DNA from: Tannerellaceae bacterium
GTDB taxonomy: Bacteria; Bacteroidota; Bacteroidia; Bacteroidales; Tannerellaceae
Direction: 5' to 3'
Length of the DNA: 62,618 nt
NCBI GenBank assembly: GCA_021201295.1
Contig: JAJQFE010000005.1
Span: 1 to 62,618 of the forward strand
Shown: piece by piece, positions 1 through 9,188 of the stretch
How positions within the stretch are numbered: the stretch's first letter is position 1
Layout of the letters: every line of letters begins with the position of its first letter
Program-made: the position numbers and the translations under genes
Notes under the pieces: generated by a model
The model's database searches: none
What the model was told of the DNA's origin: nothing
The model's input: the letters and a program-made list of their open reading frames with translations, nothing else

Positions 1-115
1 TACTTTCCAGCGCGGGCTTTTCCTCTGCCTCTACCTTTTCTTTTTTCTGCTGGCCGGCAAGAGAACATTCCATCATCACCATCACTCCCCATGTATGCAA
101 TAAAATCTTTTTCAT
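1..115 (-). CDS. N-terminal fragment of a secreted protein
   Basis: Only the first 38 codons lie inside the window. The gene reads leftward off the edge from an ATG at 113-115. The N-terminus starts MKKILLH and continues with a hydrophobic stretch rich in Met and Val. A Cys at about residue 17 is followed by SLAGQQ, and then comes a Lys/Glu-rich stretch. This looks like a signal peptide followed by a charged linker, so the product is probably exported. The Cys is not in a good lipobox, so a lipoprotein is possible but not supported. The body of the protein is outside the window and its function cannot be given. Confidence 0.55.
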   Translation of the reverse strand, partial: MKKILLHTWGVMVMMECSLAGQQKKEKVEAEEKPALES

Positions 116-857
116 TTGTTTTTTATTTATAATCTATATACACAATCCGGTAAAAACAATTCATCCTATAAAAGTAAGAAAGAATCAGGAATCCGGAAAT
201 TTTCCCGGCTATTTGACTTTTTATAACAAAATGTCAAACTAACATATTGTCAGTTAATCCGGCCCGTTATTCCGGTTTTTACACCATAGCAGCAGGATAG
301 CTGAAAAGAATCCACTCACAGCAGGTTCAGCCGGCGCCTTTAGTCAGCCTATTCTTTGTTCTGCTTGCTATTTGCCGGTAATTTCAGAAGTCATGCCCGG
401 CAATGTTAAGGGTGCGTAAAGGGATGTGATCTCCGGAAAGAAATGTGTTACTTACCATCTCAACAGCAACCGGGAACCACATAGCTTTACATAAAGAAAA
501 AAAGGAGGTTTCGGAAGCTATTTGGACCGGTGAAGGGGTGGTTGGGCAAATTCATGCCGACCATTTATCCGGTTCATGCCGACCTTTTTTCGCGTTTCTG
601 CCGACCGTTCAGGCAATGTATACCGATCCATGGAAGGAATTCCTGCCGACCATTTTACAAAAAAATGGCTTTAAAGTCCCTGTTTTTATTCTCATTCATC
701 CTTCGAAAGAATTTTCTATGTTATAAAAATCGCACTATACTGAGCAAAAAGCTTAAATAAACTATGTTTCATATTCTTTTTGCATTCTTCGAAAAAACCA
801 GCCAACCATCTTTTCACTTCAATTGTTGTTTTTCTATCAATTCTTAAAAAACAGACG
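116..857. other. Gene-poor region with a phased repeat array
   Basis: About 740 bases separate the leftward fragment from the dehydrogenase gene. The two short open frames here (445-726 and 530-760) look like by-products of the 22-bp repeats and have no recognisable domain. The first 300 bases are AT-rich and probably hold the promoter of the leftward gene. The only structured element I see is the repeat array at 555-652. Confidence 0.5.
555..652. repeat. Five 22-bp-phased repeats of TGCCGACC
   Basis: TGCCGACC occurs at 555, 577, 599 and 644, and a degenerate copy (TACCGATCC) sits at 621. The spacings are 22, 22, 22 and 23 bases, about two helical turns, so all copies face the same side of the DNA. 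Bases between the cores are not conserved. Such arrays bind a protein repeatedly, as in IS21-type transposon ends or plasmid iterons. No transposase or initiator gene lies beside it, so a solo or decayed element end is the best guess. Confidence 0.6.
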
Positions 858-1757
858 ATGGAAAAAGAAGAAAAAAATCCGTTGAGAAATCCGTTAGTGA
901 TGTATCCGCATGAGGAATTTCCCATGCAGAAACAAGAGGCCCCCGGCCTGGACAGTAGAATGAGACCTGTTCCTGACTGTGGAGAAAAAAGCTATGTAGG
1001 ACATGGCAGGTTAACAGGAAGAAAAGCACTGATCACAGGAGGAGACTCAGGCATTGGCCGTGCTATTGCCATCGCATATGCCCGGGAAGGAGCCCAGGTG
1101 GCGATTACTTACTTACCGGTCGAGGAAGAAGATGCCCACTCGCTGCAAACCCTGTTAAAACAGGAAGGCAAAGAAATAATCCTTATCGCCCGTGACCTAC
1201 GGGAAGAGGAGGCCTGTATCCAGGTAATCCGGGAAACAAGAGAGAAATTAGGCGGCCTGGATCTCCTGGTGTTGAATGCCGGCGTGCAGATAGCCCGGAC
1301 AGAGATTGCGGATCTTTCCGCTGAACAGATCCAAAAAACATTTGCCGTGAATGTCTTCTCTCCGATGTACCTGGCCAAAGCGGCCCTTCCCGATCTTCCC
1401 GCTGGCGCTTCGATTATCTTTACGGCTTCTGCGGAGTATCATACTCCGAATAAAACCTTACTGGATTATGCCGCTTCCAAAGGTGCCATTGTAGCATTTT
1501 GTCTCGGGCTTTCCAAGCAGGTAATCGATAAAGGGATCCGTGTAAATGTGGTCTGTCCGGGTCCTACCTGGACTCCTTTGGAAGTCTCCGGAGGCAATCT
1601 GGATGATGCCATTCCGAAGCATGGGATTGACACGCCGATGAAACGTCCGGCACAACCTGTTGAAATGGCGGGTGTCTATGTTTTCCTTGCCTCCAACGAA
1701 GCAACCTATGTCACCGGAGAGATATACGGAGTCACAGGGGGTCTAAGTAGTCTATAA
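858..1757 (+). CDS. SDR family NAD(P)-dependent oxidoreductase (YghA-like)
   Basis: A 299-residue short-chain dehydrogenase. The cofactor motif TGGDSGIG is at about 60-67, LNAG follows at about 139-142, and the catalytic triad is Ser191, Tyr204 and Lys208 (YAASK). The roughly 50-residue N-terminal extension (PLVMYPHEEFP, then a Pro/Gly-rich stretch ending in GRLTGRKALITGG) is typical of the YghA / general stress protein 39 subgroup, which reduces aldehydes or oxidises sugar alcohols with NADP(H). The ATG at 858 is preferred over upstream in-frame codons because the family motif begins soon after it. The GH13 gene follows about 40 bases downstream, so the two may be co-transcribed. The substrate is not known. 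Confidence 0.85.
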   Translation: MEKEEKNPLRNPLVMYPHEEFPMQKQEAPGLDSRMRPVPDCGEKSYVGHGRLTGRKALITGGDSGIGRAIAIAYAREGAQVAITYLPVEEEDAHSLQTLLKQEGKEIILIARDLREEEACIQVIRETREKLGGLDLLVLNAGVQIARTEIADLSAEQIQKTFAVNVFSPMYLAKAALPDLPAGASIIFTASAEYHTPNKTLLDYAASKGAIVAFCLGLSKQVIDKGIRVNVVCPGPTWTPLEVSGGNLDDAIPKHGIDTPMKRPAQPVEMAGVYVFLASNEATYVTGEIYGVTGGLSSL

Positions 1758-1795
1758 ATGAAGGAGTGTATCACTATAATGGGTCATCAGAGCAC

Positions 1796-3610
1796 ATGAA
1801 ACAGGAAAAACAGAAGAAAGAAATGACTATTCAGCGTGTAGAACCTCTCAGTTGGTGGACCGGAATAAAAACTCTGCTACAATTGATGATTTATGGGAAA
1901 GGACTGGAAGATAGTACAGTACATGTAGAAGAAAAAGGGATCACGATCCGGGAAGTTCATCCGGCTGAAAATCCGGATTATCTGTTTGTAGATGTAGAAC
2001 TTGCACCAGATCTCCTTCCCGGTGAATACCGGTTTGAAGTGAGGAACGGTCAGCAACAGACGCAGTTTACTTACTGGATCGACAGGAGAAGAAAGGGATC
2101 TGCCTCCCGTCAAAGTTTTACATCGGCAGACCTGGTTTACCTGCTTCTACCGGATCGTTTTGCCAATGGAGACCCTTCCATTGATTCCACACCGGACACG
2201 ACGGAAAAAGCCGACCGGAAAAATCCTTCCGGAAGACACGGGGGAGACCTGCAGGGGATACTGGCACATCTGGATTATTTAAAGGAACTGGGAGTAACCA
2301 CGGTATGGATCACTCCTCCACAACTGGATAATCAGCCGTCCGGTTCGTATCACGGCTATTCCTGTACGGATTATTACCGGATTGACCCGAGGTTTGGGAC
2401 GAATGACTTGTATAAACAACTGGTTCGTACAGCTCACGAAAAAGGATTGAAAATCATTATGGATGCTGTACCCAACCATTGTGGGAGTGCACACTGGTGG
2501 ATGAATGACCTGCCGTTTCATAACTGGGTGCATCTCCATAAAAGGATGGAGATGTCTAATTACCGGCTGGCAACTATCACAGATCCGAACAGTTCCCGGT
2601 TAAACAGGCATCAGACAGTGAATGGATGGTTTGATAAGGATATGCCGGATATGGCTCTTGAAAATGAATATGTATTCCGCTATTTCCTCCAACTCTATAT
2701 CTGGTGGATAGAATGGGCAGATTTGGATGGTCTACGGGTAGATACATTTCCATATAATGAGAAACACTCGATTGCCAAATGGACAAAGGGAATCCTGGAG
2801 GAATATCCCGGCCTGAGCATTGTAGCGGAATGCTGGCATTCTTCTCCTGCTATTGTGGCTTATTGGCAGGGAGACAAGCCCAAACAGGATGGATATGCCT
2901 CTTACCTGCCATCTGTGATGGACTTTCCGCTGCAGGAGGCCTTACAAGATGCCTTGAAAGTGGACTCTTCCGGATGGATGGAAGGCATGAACCGCCTGTT
3001 TGAAGCAGTTGCGCTGGATTTTCTGTACCAGGATCCTAAAAAACTGATGATATTTTTAGATAATCACGATATAAAACGGTTTGCAGATTCTATGCATGGC
3101 AATACGGAAAAAATTAAATTAGGGATCACGCTACTGGCAACTTTGAGAGGTATCCCACAATTATATTATGGTACGGAATTCGGGTTCCGCTCTACGGATC
3201 TTTCCAAAGGAGATGGGGCGGCCCGTATTGATTTTCCCGGAGGCTGGAAAGGAGACCGCAAAAATCTGTTTACGGGTTTGAAGATCCATAAAAAGGAAAA
3301 GGAAATCTTCGGGCATACGCAGAAACTGTTCAATTGGCGTAAAAATGCGGTTGCCATTCATAACGGAGAAACTACCCATTTCCTGCCGAAAAATAACACC
3401 TATGCTTTTTTCAGGCATACTCCCGATGAAGCTGTTTTTGTTTTTCTGAATCCCGGTAAAAAAGAGGTGAAAGTCCACTGGGAAAAATACAGTGAATGCC
3501 TGGAAGGTTACTCCAACGGAGTCAATATTCTGACCGGCAGGAAGGCCACTGTAGGAAAGAGTTTCACTGTCAGGGCCAGAGAATCTGTGGTGATAGAACT
3601 CAGCAGATAA
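1796..3610 (+). CDS. GH13 alpha-glucan hydrolase (neopullulanase/SusA-like)
   Basis: A 604-residue alpha-amylase superfamily enzyme. An N-terminal beta domain (about 15-100) resembles the CBM34-type domain of cyclomaltodextrinases and neopullulanases. The (beta/alpha)8 barrel has all four GH13 regions: DAVPNH (about 223-228), GLRVDTFPY with nucleophile Asp316, AEC with acid/base Glu345, and FLDNHD with Asp425. A C-terminal beta domain follows. No signal peptide is visible, so the enzyme probably works inside the cell on imported malto-oligosaccharides or cyclodextrins. The start is uncertain: ATG 1796 is used here, ATG 1823 (MTIQRVE) is equally good, and a GTG at 1766 is less likely. No SusCD pair adjoins it. 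Confidence 0.88.
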   Translation: MKQEKQKKEMTIQRVEPLSWWTGIKTLLQLMIYGKGLEDSTVHVEEKGITIREVHPAENPDYLFVDVELAPDLLPGEYRFEVRNGQQQTQFTYWIDRRRKGSASRQSFTSADLVYLLLPDRFANGDPSIDSTPDTTEKADRKNPSGRHGGDLQGILAHLDYLKELGVTTVWITPPQLDNQPSGSYHGYSCTDYYRIDPRFGTNDLYKQLVRTAHEKGLKIIMDAVPNHCGSAHWWMNDLPFHNWVHLHKRMEMSNYRLATITDPNSSRLNRHQTVNGWFDKDMPDMALENEYVFRYFLQLYIWWIEWADLDGLRVDTFPYNEKHSIAKWTKGILEEYPGLSIVAECWHSSPAIVAYWQGDKPKQDGYASYLPSVMDFPLQEALQDALKVDSSGWMEGMNRLFEAVALDFLYQDPKKLMIFLDNHDIKRFADSMHGNTEKIKLGITLLATLRGIPQLYYGTEFGFRSTDLSKGDGAARIDFPGGWKGDRKNLFTGLKIHKKEKEIFGHTQKLFNWRKNAVAIHNGETTHFLPKNNTYAFFRHTPDEAVFVFLNPGKKEVKVHWEKYSECLEGYSNGVNILTGRKATVGKSFTVRARESVVIELSR

Positions 3611-3701
3611 AGCACCTGCTACTATTACCGGTAAGCAATTATAGACATTGCCTGCCGGTAATTCCTGGTCCGGGAAAACAGTACCAGTTGGAGGTTTGGG
3701 A

Positions 3702-4043
3702 TCAGATAGTTAACACTTTTTCTCCGGCCTTTATATACCGGGTCAGCGGATCTCCCATATACCGGACATTGACTCCTGACTTTTCCAGAGTTTCCGACGC
3801 TTCAAACCGGTCAGCACAATCTTTGCAGGCTTCTATATGTACTCCCTCATCCAACATAATCCGAATCTCAGTCTGCACCTGTGTATCTATGGCAGCCAGT
3901 TTCACGGATGCGCCCCACATAATCAGATTTACTTCATCCCACCAGTTTTTCTTTTTGGAATTGATGGCATACATAGAGATCATAGGGAAGATAGTATCTT
4001 TATTATCGCTTGTCCAGAGAATATTTAATTTTTCCATAAGCAT
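3702..4043 (-). CDS. DsrE-like protein
   Basis: A 113-residue protein that resembles the DsrE/DsrF-like family in length and pattern. A beta strand (KLNILWTSDNKDT) opens the protein, then come a WWDEVNLIMWGAS stretch and a repeated hydrophobic core. A Cys-x-x-Cys (ACKDCADRF) lies at about residues 74-77, where sulfur-relay DsrE proteins often have a reactive Cys. The role is probably sulfur or redox handling in the cytoplasm, with no partner visible here. A second Met two codons inside (MEKLN) could be the true start. It is read toward the GH13 gene and is the last gene of a leftward group. Confidence 0.65.
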   Translation of the reverse strand: MLMEKLNILWTSDNKDTIFPMISMYAINSKKKNWWDEVNLIMWGASVKLAAIDTQVQTEIRIMLDEGVHIEACKDCADRFEASETLEKSGVNVRYMGDPLTRYIKAGEKVLTI

Positions 4044-4091
4044 CTGTTTTTCTGATTTTCAACTGATACAAAGATAAGAGAAACCATTTAG

Positions 4092-4955
4092 TCAGGGTGC
4101 TTTCCGGCCACTTTCCTGTATGTTTTCCATAGGTTCCTGTATACCAGCCTTTCTTCTAAGCCTGACAGGAGCACTTTTACGGTTTAGTTTCATATTTAAT
4201 ATTTCTACCAACAGAGAGAAAGCAATAGCAAAATAAATATATCCTTTAGGGATTTCACTCACCGTTGTTCCCCAGAAAGAGAGATGAGCCAGATGAGCCG
4301 CTTCGACCAGTAACATCACGCCGATAAGTATAAGAAAAGAGAGTGCTAACATCTGGATAGTGGGATGTCCATTTACAAATGCACTGATCGGCCCTGAAAA
4401 AAGTAACATCAGCATAACGGCTATTACAATAGCGAGGATCATGATGGCCATGGCTCCTTCATAGCCGAAATCTTTAAAACTAACCATGCCTATTGCTGTC
4501 AGCACACTGTCAAAAGAAAAGATAATATCCAATCCTACGATCTGGGCGATTACACTCCAGAAATGAGTGCTTTGGGTTTTTATCTCCGGAGTATCCTCTT
4601 TACCTTCAAGTTTATGATGCACTTCTGTGACACTTTTATAGAGAAGGAAAAGACCTCCTGCCAGAATAATCAGACTCTGCCCCGTGACAGATCCGTCCAT
4701 CCAGTCCGTATCAAAAGAAAAGATAGGTTGGGTTAAACGCATTAGTAAGGATATACCAAACAGTAAACCGATACGGGCTAACATAGCCAGTAATAAACCT
4801 ACCGTACGGACATGTGCCTGTTGGCCGGGAGGGACTTTAGAAGACATAATAGAGAGGAACACTATATTATCTATTCCTAACACTATTTCCAGAAAGGTTA
4901 AAGTTAGCAAGGCGAGCCATGCACCGGGCATTGGAAAGGTTTGTAAAATTTCCAT
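4092..4955 (-). CDS. TerC family integral membrane protein
   Basis: A 287-residue polytopic membrane protein of the TerC/Alx family. It shows the family hallmarks LEIVLGIDNIVFLS near the N-terminus and IVGLDIIFSFDSVLTAIGM in the middle, whose conserved Asp residues within helices are thought to bind a metal ion. Seven or so hydrophobic segments span the chain, with a charged cytoplasmic loop at about 125-140. Family members are linked to manganese export, tellurite resistance or pH response. The C-terminal tail is basic and then polar. The next leftward gene (DsrE-like) is about 50 bases away, so co-transcription is possible. Confidence 0.9.
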   Translation of the reverse strand: MEILQTFPMPGAWLALLTLTFLEIVLGIDNIVFLSIMSSKVPPGQQAHVRTVGLLLAMLARIGLLFGISLLMRLTQPIFSFDTDWMDGSVTGQSLIILAGGLFLLYKSVTEVHHKLEGKEDTPEIKTQSTHFWSVIAQIVGLDIIFSFDSVLTAIGMVSFKDFGYEGAMAIMILAIVIAVMLMLLFSGPISAFVNGHPTIQMLALSFLILIGVMLLVEAAHLAHLSFWGTTVSEIPKGYIYFAIAFSLLVEILNMKLNRKSAPVRLRRKAGIQEPMENIQESGRKAP

Positions 4956-5024
4956 AGAAAAGGTTTGGTTAATTTGGTTATTGTCATAACTGTTTTTTCT
5001 TTTAAAAAGGAGCTATCACGTATC

Positions 5025-5480
5025 CTACCGGTAACTTTCCAGCAACCGGCTGATCTCCTCTGCTTTCTCTTCCCATACGATATACCATAGGTTCCGGAAC
5101 TTGATCTTTCCGGTATTCTTCCAGATCATCAACCAATCATCCTCTTCCGGAGATAAATCCCTGTAACGGATAATAAGGGTATAATCCGGAGCAATCATCT
5201 TAAGCATCACATTACTATCGTTCCACTGTTCATCATACTGAGCATCCTTTACCCAGTCTCCTATCCGGACCCGGTCATTTTCCGTCAGATAAGAAAGTAT
5301 GCTTTCATCATCTGTATAGATCACCTGCATTGATTCTACCCGGAAAAGATCAATTTCAGGTTTTTTATTTTCTTCTATTACAACTGCTGGATTCTCTTTT
5401 TCCCTGTTTCCTTTTGAAGAACAGCTCCATGCCACATATATACATAAGGTTCCTAATAAGATCCATTTATTCATACTCAT
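5025..5480 (-). CDS. Putative lipoprotein of unknown function
   Basis: A 151-residue secreted protein. A short hydrophobic signal ends in the lipobox AWSC at residues 17-20, followed by SSKGNREK. This predicts a lipid anchor in the inner or outer membrane. The mature part is acidic, with alternating strands (MQVIYTDDES, LKMIAPDYTLIIRYRD, KIKFRNLWYIVWEE), and looks like a small alpha/beta domain. I do not recognise a family. The neighbour on the same strand is another putative lipoprotein, so the pair may serve the cell envelope. Confidence 0.65.
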   Translation of the reverse strand: MSMNKWILLGTLCIYVAWSCSSKGNREKENPAVVIEENKKPEIDLFRVESMQVIYTDDESILSYLTENDRVRIGDWVKDAQYDEQWNDSNVMLKMIAPDYTLIIRYRDLSPEEDDWLMIWKNTGKIKFRNLWYIVWEEKAEEISRLLESYR

Positions 5481-5574
5481 TCAGGATTAACTATTTGCCC
5501 ACTAAAGAAAACAGGTGTCAGACATATATACAACATTCCCGGTTAGAGATTGTTTATTTATTTTTCATTTTTTC

Positions 5575-6036
5575 TTATTCTAATGCTATTTTTATCTTAA
5601 AATCACCACTCCAGGGTTCACCGGCCATTTTATTTTCAGCAATTACCAAACGGTAATTTCCTTCCATGGGAAGATCATAGGTAATACTATGGCCGAACGG
5701 CCCGTCGGAAGTACTATCCGGTAAAAAGATACGGGTAAAAGAAATATTTGCCTGGTCATCTCCGGAAAATAGTTCTGCTTCTACATTATGATAAGTACCG
5801 GAACTGAATACGACTTCCACCACCTGATTCTCACTTTTATGGATTTCCTGGGAAACTTTTCCTCCCGGCGTATCCAGATAGATGACAAATGGGTTTACAG
5901 GTATAACCTGATCTTCATCTGCTTTCTCCGTCGTTAACGTATGGGTATGGGCATGTTCATCATTTCCCAGACTTTTATATTTACAGGATAACAGACAAAA
6001 GAAAAAAAACAAGACGATTCATCCTTTATTTTTCAT
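5575..6036 (-). pseudogene. Putative lipoprotein gene with in-frame TGA at codon 6
   Basis: The natural start seems to be the ATG at 6034-6036: MKNKG, then a TGA at 6019-6021, then IVLFFFFCLLSC, a good signal sequence and lipobox. The stop breaks the basic n-region from the hydrophobic core; a CGA (Arg) changed to TGA would explain it. Translation could restart only at a TTG (6010-6012) with no positive charge. The mature part (about 135 residues) has a His-rich stretch (HAHTHTL) and a beta-sandwich-like body ending in GDFKIKIALE. The function is unknown. If the TGA is a sequencing error, this is an ordinary intact lipoprotein of about 153 residues. Confidence 0.6.
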
Positions 6037-6195
6037 ATGTAAGATCTTTTAAATAACTTTCTTATAGAACACTCTTTCCATTACATTGTTTATGACGCTG
6101 CTTCTTCTGCCGGGGAATGTTGAACAGGTATTTCCAGGGTGTTAAATCGGATTAAAACTATCTACCGGCCTGTTTTTATCCTTACCTTCGCAGCT

Positions 6196-7427
6196 ATGAA
6201 AAGAGGGCATGCAGATTTACCGTTACACTATGGAACCGTACCTCCCTGGCTGGCTCAACGGATGAGTCTGCTGGGTGGGGCGATTGTGGAAGCCATTAGT
6301 ATAGAATATGGCCGGGCTGCCCTGCTTCAACGGCTAAGTGATCCCTTCTGGTTTCAATCCTTAGGCTGCGTGTTGGGGATGGACTGGCACTCGTCCGGGA
6401 TTACTACCTCTGTGATGAATGCCCTGAAAAAAGCCATCAACAAACGCTCTGCCGAATTAGGCATGTATGTTTGCGGAGGACGGGGAAATGCTTCCAGGAA
6501 AACGCCTTCCGAATTAGTAGCCATTGCCTCACAGACGGGATTGAATGGAGAGGAATTAGTGAGAAACAGTAAGCTTTCCGCCAAGGTGGATAATACGGCT
6601 GTCCAGGATGGTTTTCAGTTATATCTTCATTCCTTTATCGTCACGAAAGACGGGGAATGGGCCGTGATTCAGCAGGGAATGAATCCCGCCAACCGGATGG
6701 CCAGACGTTACCACTGGCTTTCCTCTTCCCTTCGTTCTTTTATGGAAGAACCTCACACGTCAGTGTGTGGAAAAAACCAGGGATTAATCCTGAACCTGAC
6801 AGATAAACTGGCCAATCCTACCAAAGACGGGATACTTGAATTAACGAAAGAGCAACCCGATAAACTGATGAAGGAAGTGAACCTCATCTTACCGGTCATC
6901 ATGAAGTACAGGCCAAAGAGGTAAATCTAAAACGGCTGGGTGCGGCTCTCCTGTTAGCCCATACTACGAATGTAGCTGATATGGAGTCTCTGTTATTACT
7001 GGAAGGTGTCGGACCTCGTACCATCTAGTCTCTGACGCTGATTAGTGAAGTGATCCACGGAACTCCCTCCCGGTTTTCGGACCCGGCACGGTTTTCCTTT
7101 GCACACGGTGAAAAAGACGGCCACCCATTTCCTGTCCCTACCCGTGTATATGATGAAACTATTGAAATATTTGATAAAGCGATTCATCAGGCAAAATTAG
7201 GATACAAAGACAAGTCCGAAGCGCTGAAAAATCTTTCCAGAGTTTCACAGGTAATGAAACAAAATTATACTCCCTCCGATTTTTTCAACGAATGGGTAGA
7301 AAAGGAACGGAACAGCTCCTACCAGTATGGAGGAAAGACAGTCTGGGGAGACGCTAAAAAACCTAAAAATGATCCTAATCAACTCAACCTGTTTGATCCG
7401 GATCCTCCGCATGATTATGACCGGTGA
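6196..7427 (+). pseudogene. DUF763 family protein, frameshifted and with an amber stop
   Basis: The first frame starts MKRGHADLPLHYG, the signature of DUF763 proteins. It runs to a stop at 6924, where a one-base loss near 6912-6918 throws the frame. The next frame continues EVNLKRLGAALLLAHTTN and a helix-hairpin-helix-like LLLEGVGPRTI, then meets TAG at 7026-7028. It resumes SLTLISEVIHG and ends in QLNLFDPDPPHDYDR. Adding one base and reading TAG as Gln gives a full-length product of about 410 residues. The family role is unknown; the hairpin suggests DNA binding. A TTACCTTCG sequence just upstream of the ATG resembles a Bacteroidota -7 promoter box. Confidence 0.8.
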
Positions 7428-7458
7428 ATCATGCCAGCAGTTTCCTGACAGGATAAAA

Positions 7459-8343
7459 TTAAATCAATAAAATTAGGATCAATAAAACAGTAAATATAAG
7501 GACATTACGGGCAGTTCTGCCTAATGTTTTATTTAATTCTTTTCCGGTATACCGATCCATTTCTTTCCAGGTAGAGATAAATAAGACAAAGAACAGGGCA
7601 AATAAGGCGACCTGCCAGGAAGAAGCTACCCATAAAATAGGAAATACGAGAGTAAAAGCAAAAATCCCGTTTAACAGATAAAACCAACGACCGAATGTTT
7701 TCCCGAACAAGACAATAGTGGTTCGTTTGCCTGCCATTTTATCCCGCTCATAATCCCGGTAATTATTAATAACCAGAATATTCGTAGACAATAACCCTAA
7801 AGCGACAGAAAGCAAAGCAGCTAATAAGGAAAATCTGCCAGCCTGCACATAATAGGTAAAACAGACCGGAATAATTCCATAGAATAAGACCACACAAATA
7901 TCTCCCAATCCATTATATGCCAGCGGGAAAGGACCTGCAGAATACGCCAGGACCCCTACAGCTATCGCTATTCCGACCCACAACAGTTCCCAGCCACCGT
8001 AAAACAAAAGCATCAAACCAAAAAGACAGGTAAAGCCTAACGTAATAAAGGTTGCGGTTAACATAACTTTCGGAGCGATCCATCCGGAAGCAACCGCCCG
8101 TTCCGGTCCTAACCGTTCTGCCGTATCTGCACCTTTTTTAAAATCAAAATAGTCATTCGCAAAATTACTGGCAATCTGGGCAAGAAGAGCCACCAATAAA
8201 CAGAGTACCGCCGGAATGACCTGAAACACTCCATCCCGGTAGGCTAAAGCACACCCTAACAATACAGGACTAAGGGAAGCAGATAATGTTTTAGGCCGGG
8301 CTGCTTCGACCCAGGCTTGTATGATACTTCTACGCTGAGGCAT
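7459..8343 (-). CDS. menA: 1,4-dihydroxy-2-naphthoate polyprenyltransferase
   Basis: A 294-residue UbiA-superfamily membrane enzyme that joins the polyprenyl chain to 1,4-dihydroxy-2-naphthoate in menaquinone synthesis. The N-terminus has ARPKTLSASLSPVLLG, typical of MenA. The first Asp-rich motif is NDYFDFKKGAD and the second is NYRDYERDKMAGKRT; both bind Mg-diphosphate. About eight hydrophobic segments follow. I chose ATG 8341-8343 rather than an upstream in-frame codon, because a clear -7 box (TATTTTTGC on this strand, 8369-8361) lies just upstream of it. The gene is divergent from the small protein gene at 8427. Confidence 0.93.
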   Translation of the reverse strand: MPQRRSIIQAWVEAARPKTLSASLSPVLLGCALAYRDGVFQVIPAVLCLLVALLAQIASNFANDYFDFKKGADTAERLGPERAVASGWIAPKVMLTATFITLGFTCLFGLMLLFYGGWELLWVGIAIAVGVLAYSAGPFPLAYNGLGDICVVLFYGIIPVCFTYYVQAGRFSLLAALLSVALGLLSTNILVINNYRDYERDKMAGKRTTIVLFGKTFGRWFYLLNGIFAFTLVFPILWVASSWQVALFALFFVLFISTWKEMDRYTGKELNKTLGRTARNVLIFTVLLILILLI

Positions 8344-8360
8344 TTTTTCTTTTTTAGACT

Positions 8361-8369
8361 GCAAAAATA
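8361..8369 (-). promoter_or_regulatory. -7 promoter box of menA
   Basis: On the minus strand this reads TATTTTTGC, a match to the Bacteroidota -7 consensus TAnnTTTG, about 20 bases before the menA ATG. A TTG further upstream could be the -33 element, but the spacing is a little long. Confidence 0.55.
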
Positions 8370-8426
8370 GAAACAAAACAGGGAGAATAAAGCAACTGAA
8401 TAAATAAAACATATTAACTTTGCTCC

Positions 8427-8825
8427 ATGAAATACTTTTTACTCATAACCACCACCCTACTGTCTCTGATCCTATTCCTTTCCCCAGAAAAGGAAACAGA
8501 TGATCACGAACAGATCCGGAAAGAGCGGGAAGCGGTTACACAAAGTAGAAGTATGGATATTCCCTACCACGTGGAGGTGCTGAGCAACGATATGCGTAGC
8601 AGCAACTTTCTTACACCGCGCAGGAATGTACAAAGTAGCAGCTATAGTTTGAATACAAGAATCATCCGGCATGCCATCCGGACATTATATGATATCCGGA
8701 TTAAAGGTACAGACCGGCTTCAAAAGATATCAGAACATCTATCTTTTTGTCAAACCATATATTATTCTTCCCTTCTCTGCCGCAAAGGATATCACATATA
8801 TGCTTTGCGGAAACTCATTATTTGA
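8427..8825 (+). CDS. Small hypothetical secreted protein
   Basis: A 132-residue protein with an N-terminal hydrophobic segment (YFLLITTTLLSLILFLS), a charged linker and a C-terminal part ending YSSLLCRKGYHIYALRKLII. The pattern is one seen in short Bacteroidales proteins without assigned function. A -7 box (TTAACTTTGC) ends only five or six bases before the ATG, so the transcript may be leaderless or nearly so. The gene is divergent from menA. I cannot give a function. Confidence 0.6.
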   Translation: MKYFLLITTTLLSLILFLSPEKETDDHEQIRKEREAVTQSRSMDIPYHVEVLSNDMRSSNFLTPRRNVQSSSYSLNTRIIRHAIRTLYDIRIKGTDRLQKISEHLSFCQTIYYSSLLCRKGYHIYALRKLII

Positions 8826-8855
8826 TTGAACAGGTAATAGAAGTGCTTTATAGTT

Positions 8856-8879
8856 GGTATGAGAGAAGTCTCTCATACC
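8856..8879. terminator. Perfect 10-bp hairpin after the small secreted protein
   Basis: GGTATGAGAG and its complement CTCTCATACC flank the loop AAGT. No T-run follows, so it may be a processing or weak termination hairpin. A shorter hairpin (TGTGCA/TGCACA) lies just downstream. Confidence 0.45.
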
Positions 8880-8938
8880 CATTCGTAATGTGCATCTATT
8901 TGCACATCAAATTATAATTACCTAAAATTCAAACAAAT

Positions 8939-9151
8939 ATGACTAAGAAATCCAATAAAATACCCGTTTATTTATTTATTCTACTCATTATTGCAGGCTG
9001 TGTACTGGCATGTAGTTCTATTATTACTAACGACTATCTCAAGCTATTGATTGTAATGGTCACATTAGGCATCAGTTTATTCGGTATCATGAAAAGTCTG
9101 AGTAATCCTCAGGACAAAGCCACCGAAGAAACATCTATCGATGAAGAATAA
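8939..9151 (+). CDS. Small two-helix membrane protein
   Basis: A 70-residue protein with two predicted membrane helices (about 9-27 and 35-52) and a polar acidic tail (DKATEETSIDEE). No catalytic motif is visible. A Cys pair (GCVLACSS) in the first helix could suggest lipid attachment, but the surrounding residues do not make a proper lipobox. The next gene (9189) has the same size and layout, so the two are probably a small operon. The function is unknown. Confidence 0.5.
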   Translation: MTKKSNKIPVYLFILLIIAGCVLACSSIITNDYLKLLIVMVTLGISLFGIMKSLSNPQDKATEETSIDEE

Positions 9152-9188
9152 CGGTCTATACATACTAACAGATAAATAAATAACACAT

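Noticed and set aside
445-760. Open frames at 445-726 and 530-760 as genes
   Set aside because: They are produced by the phased TGCCGACC repeats and have no domain, start context or partner gene.
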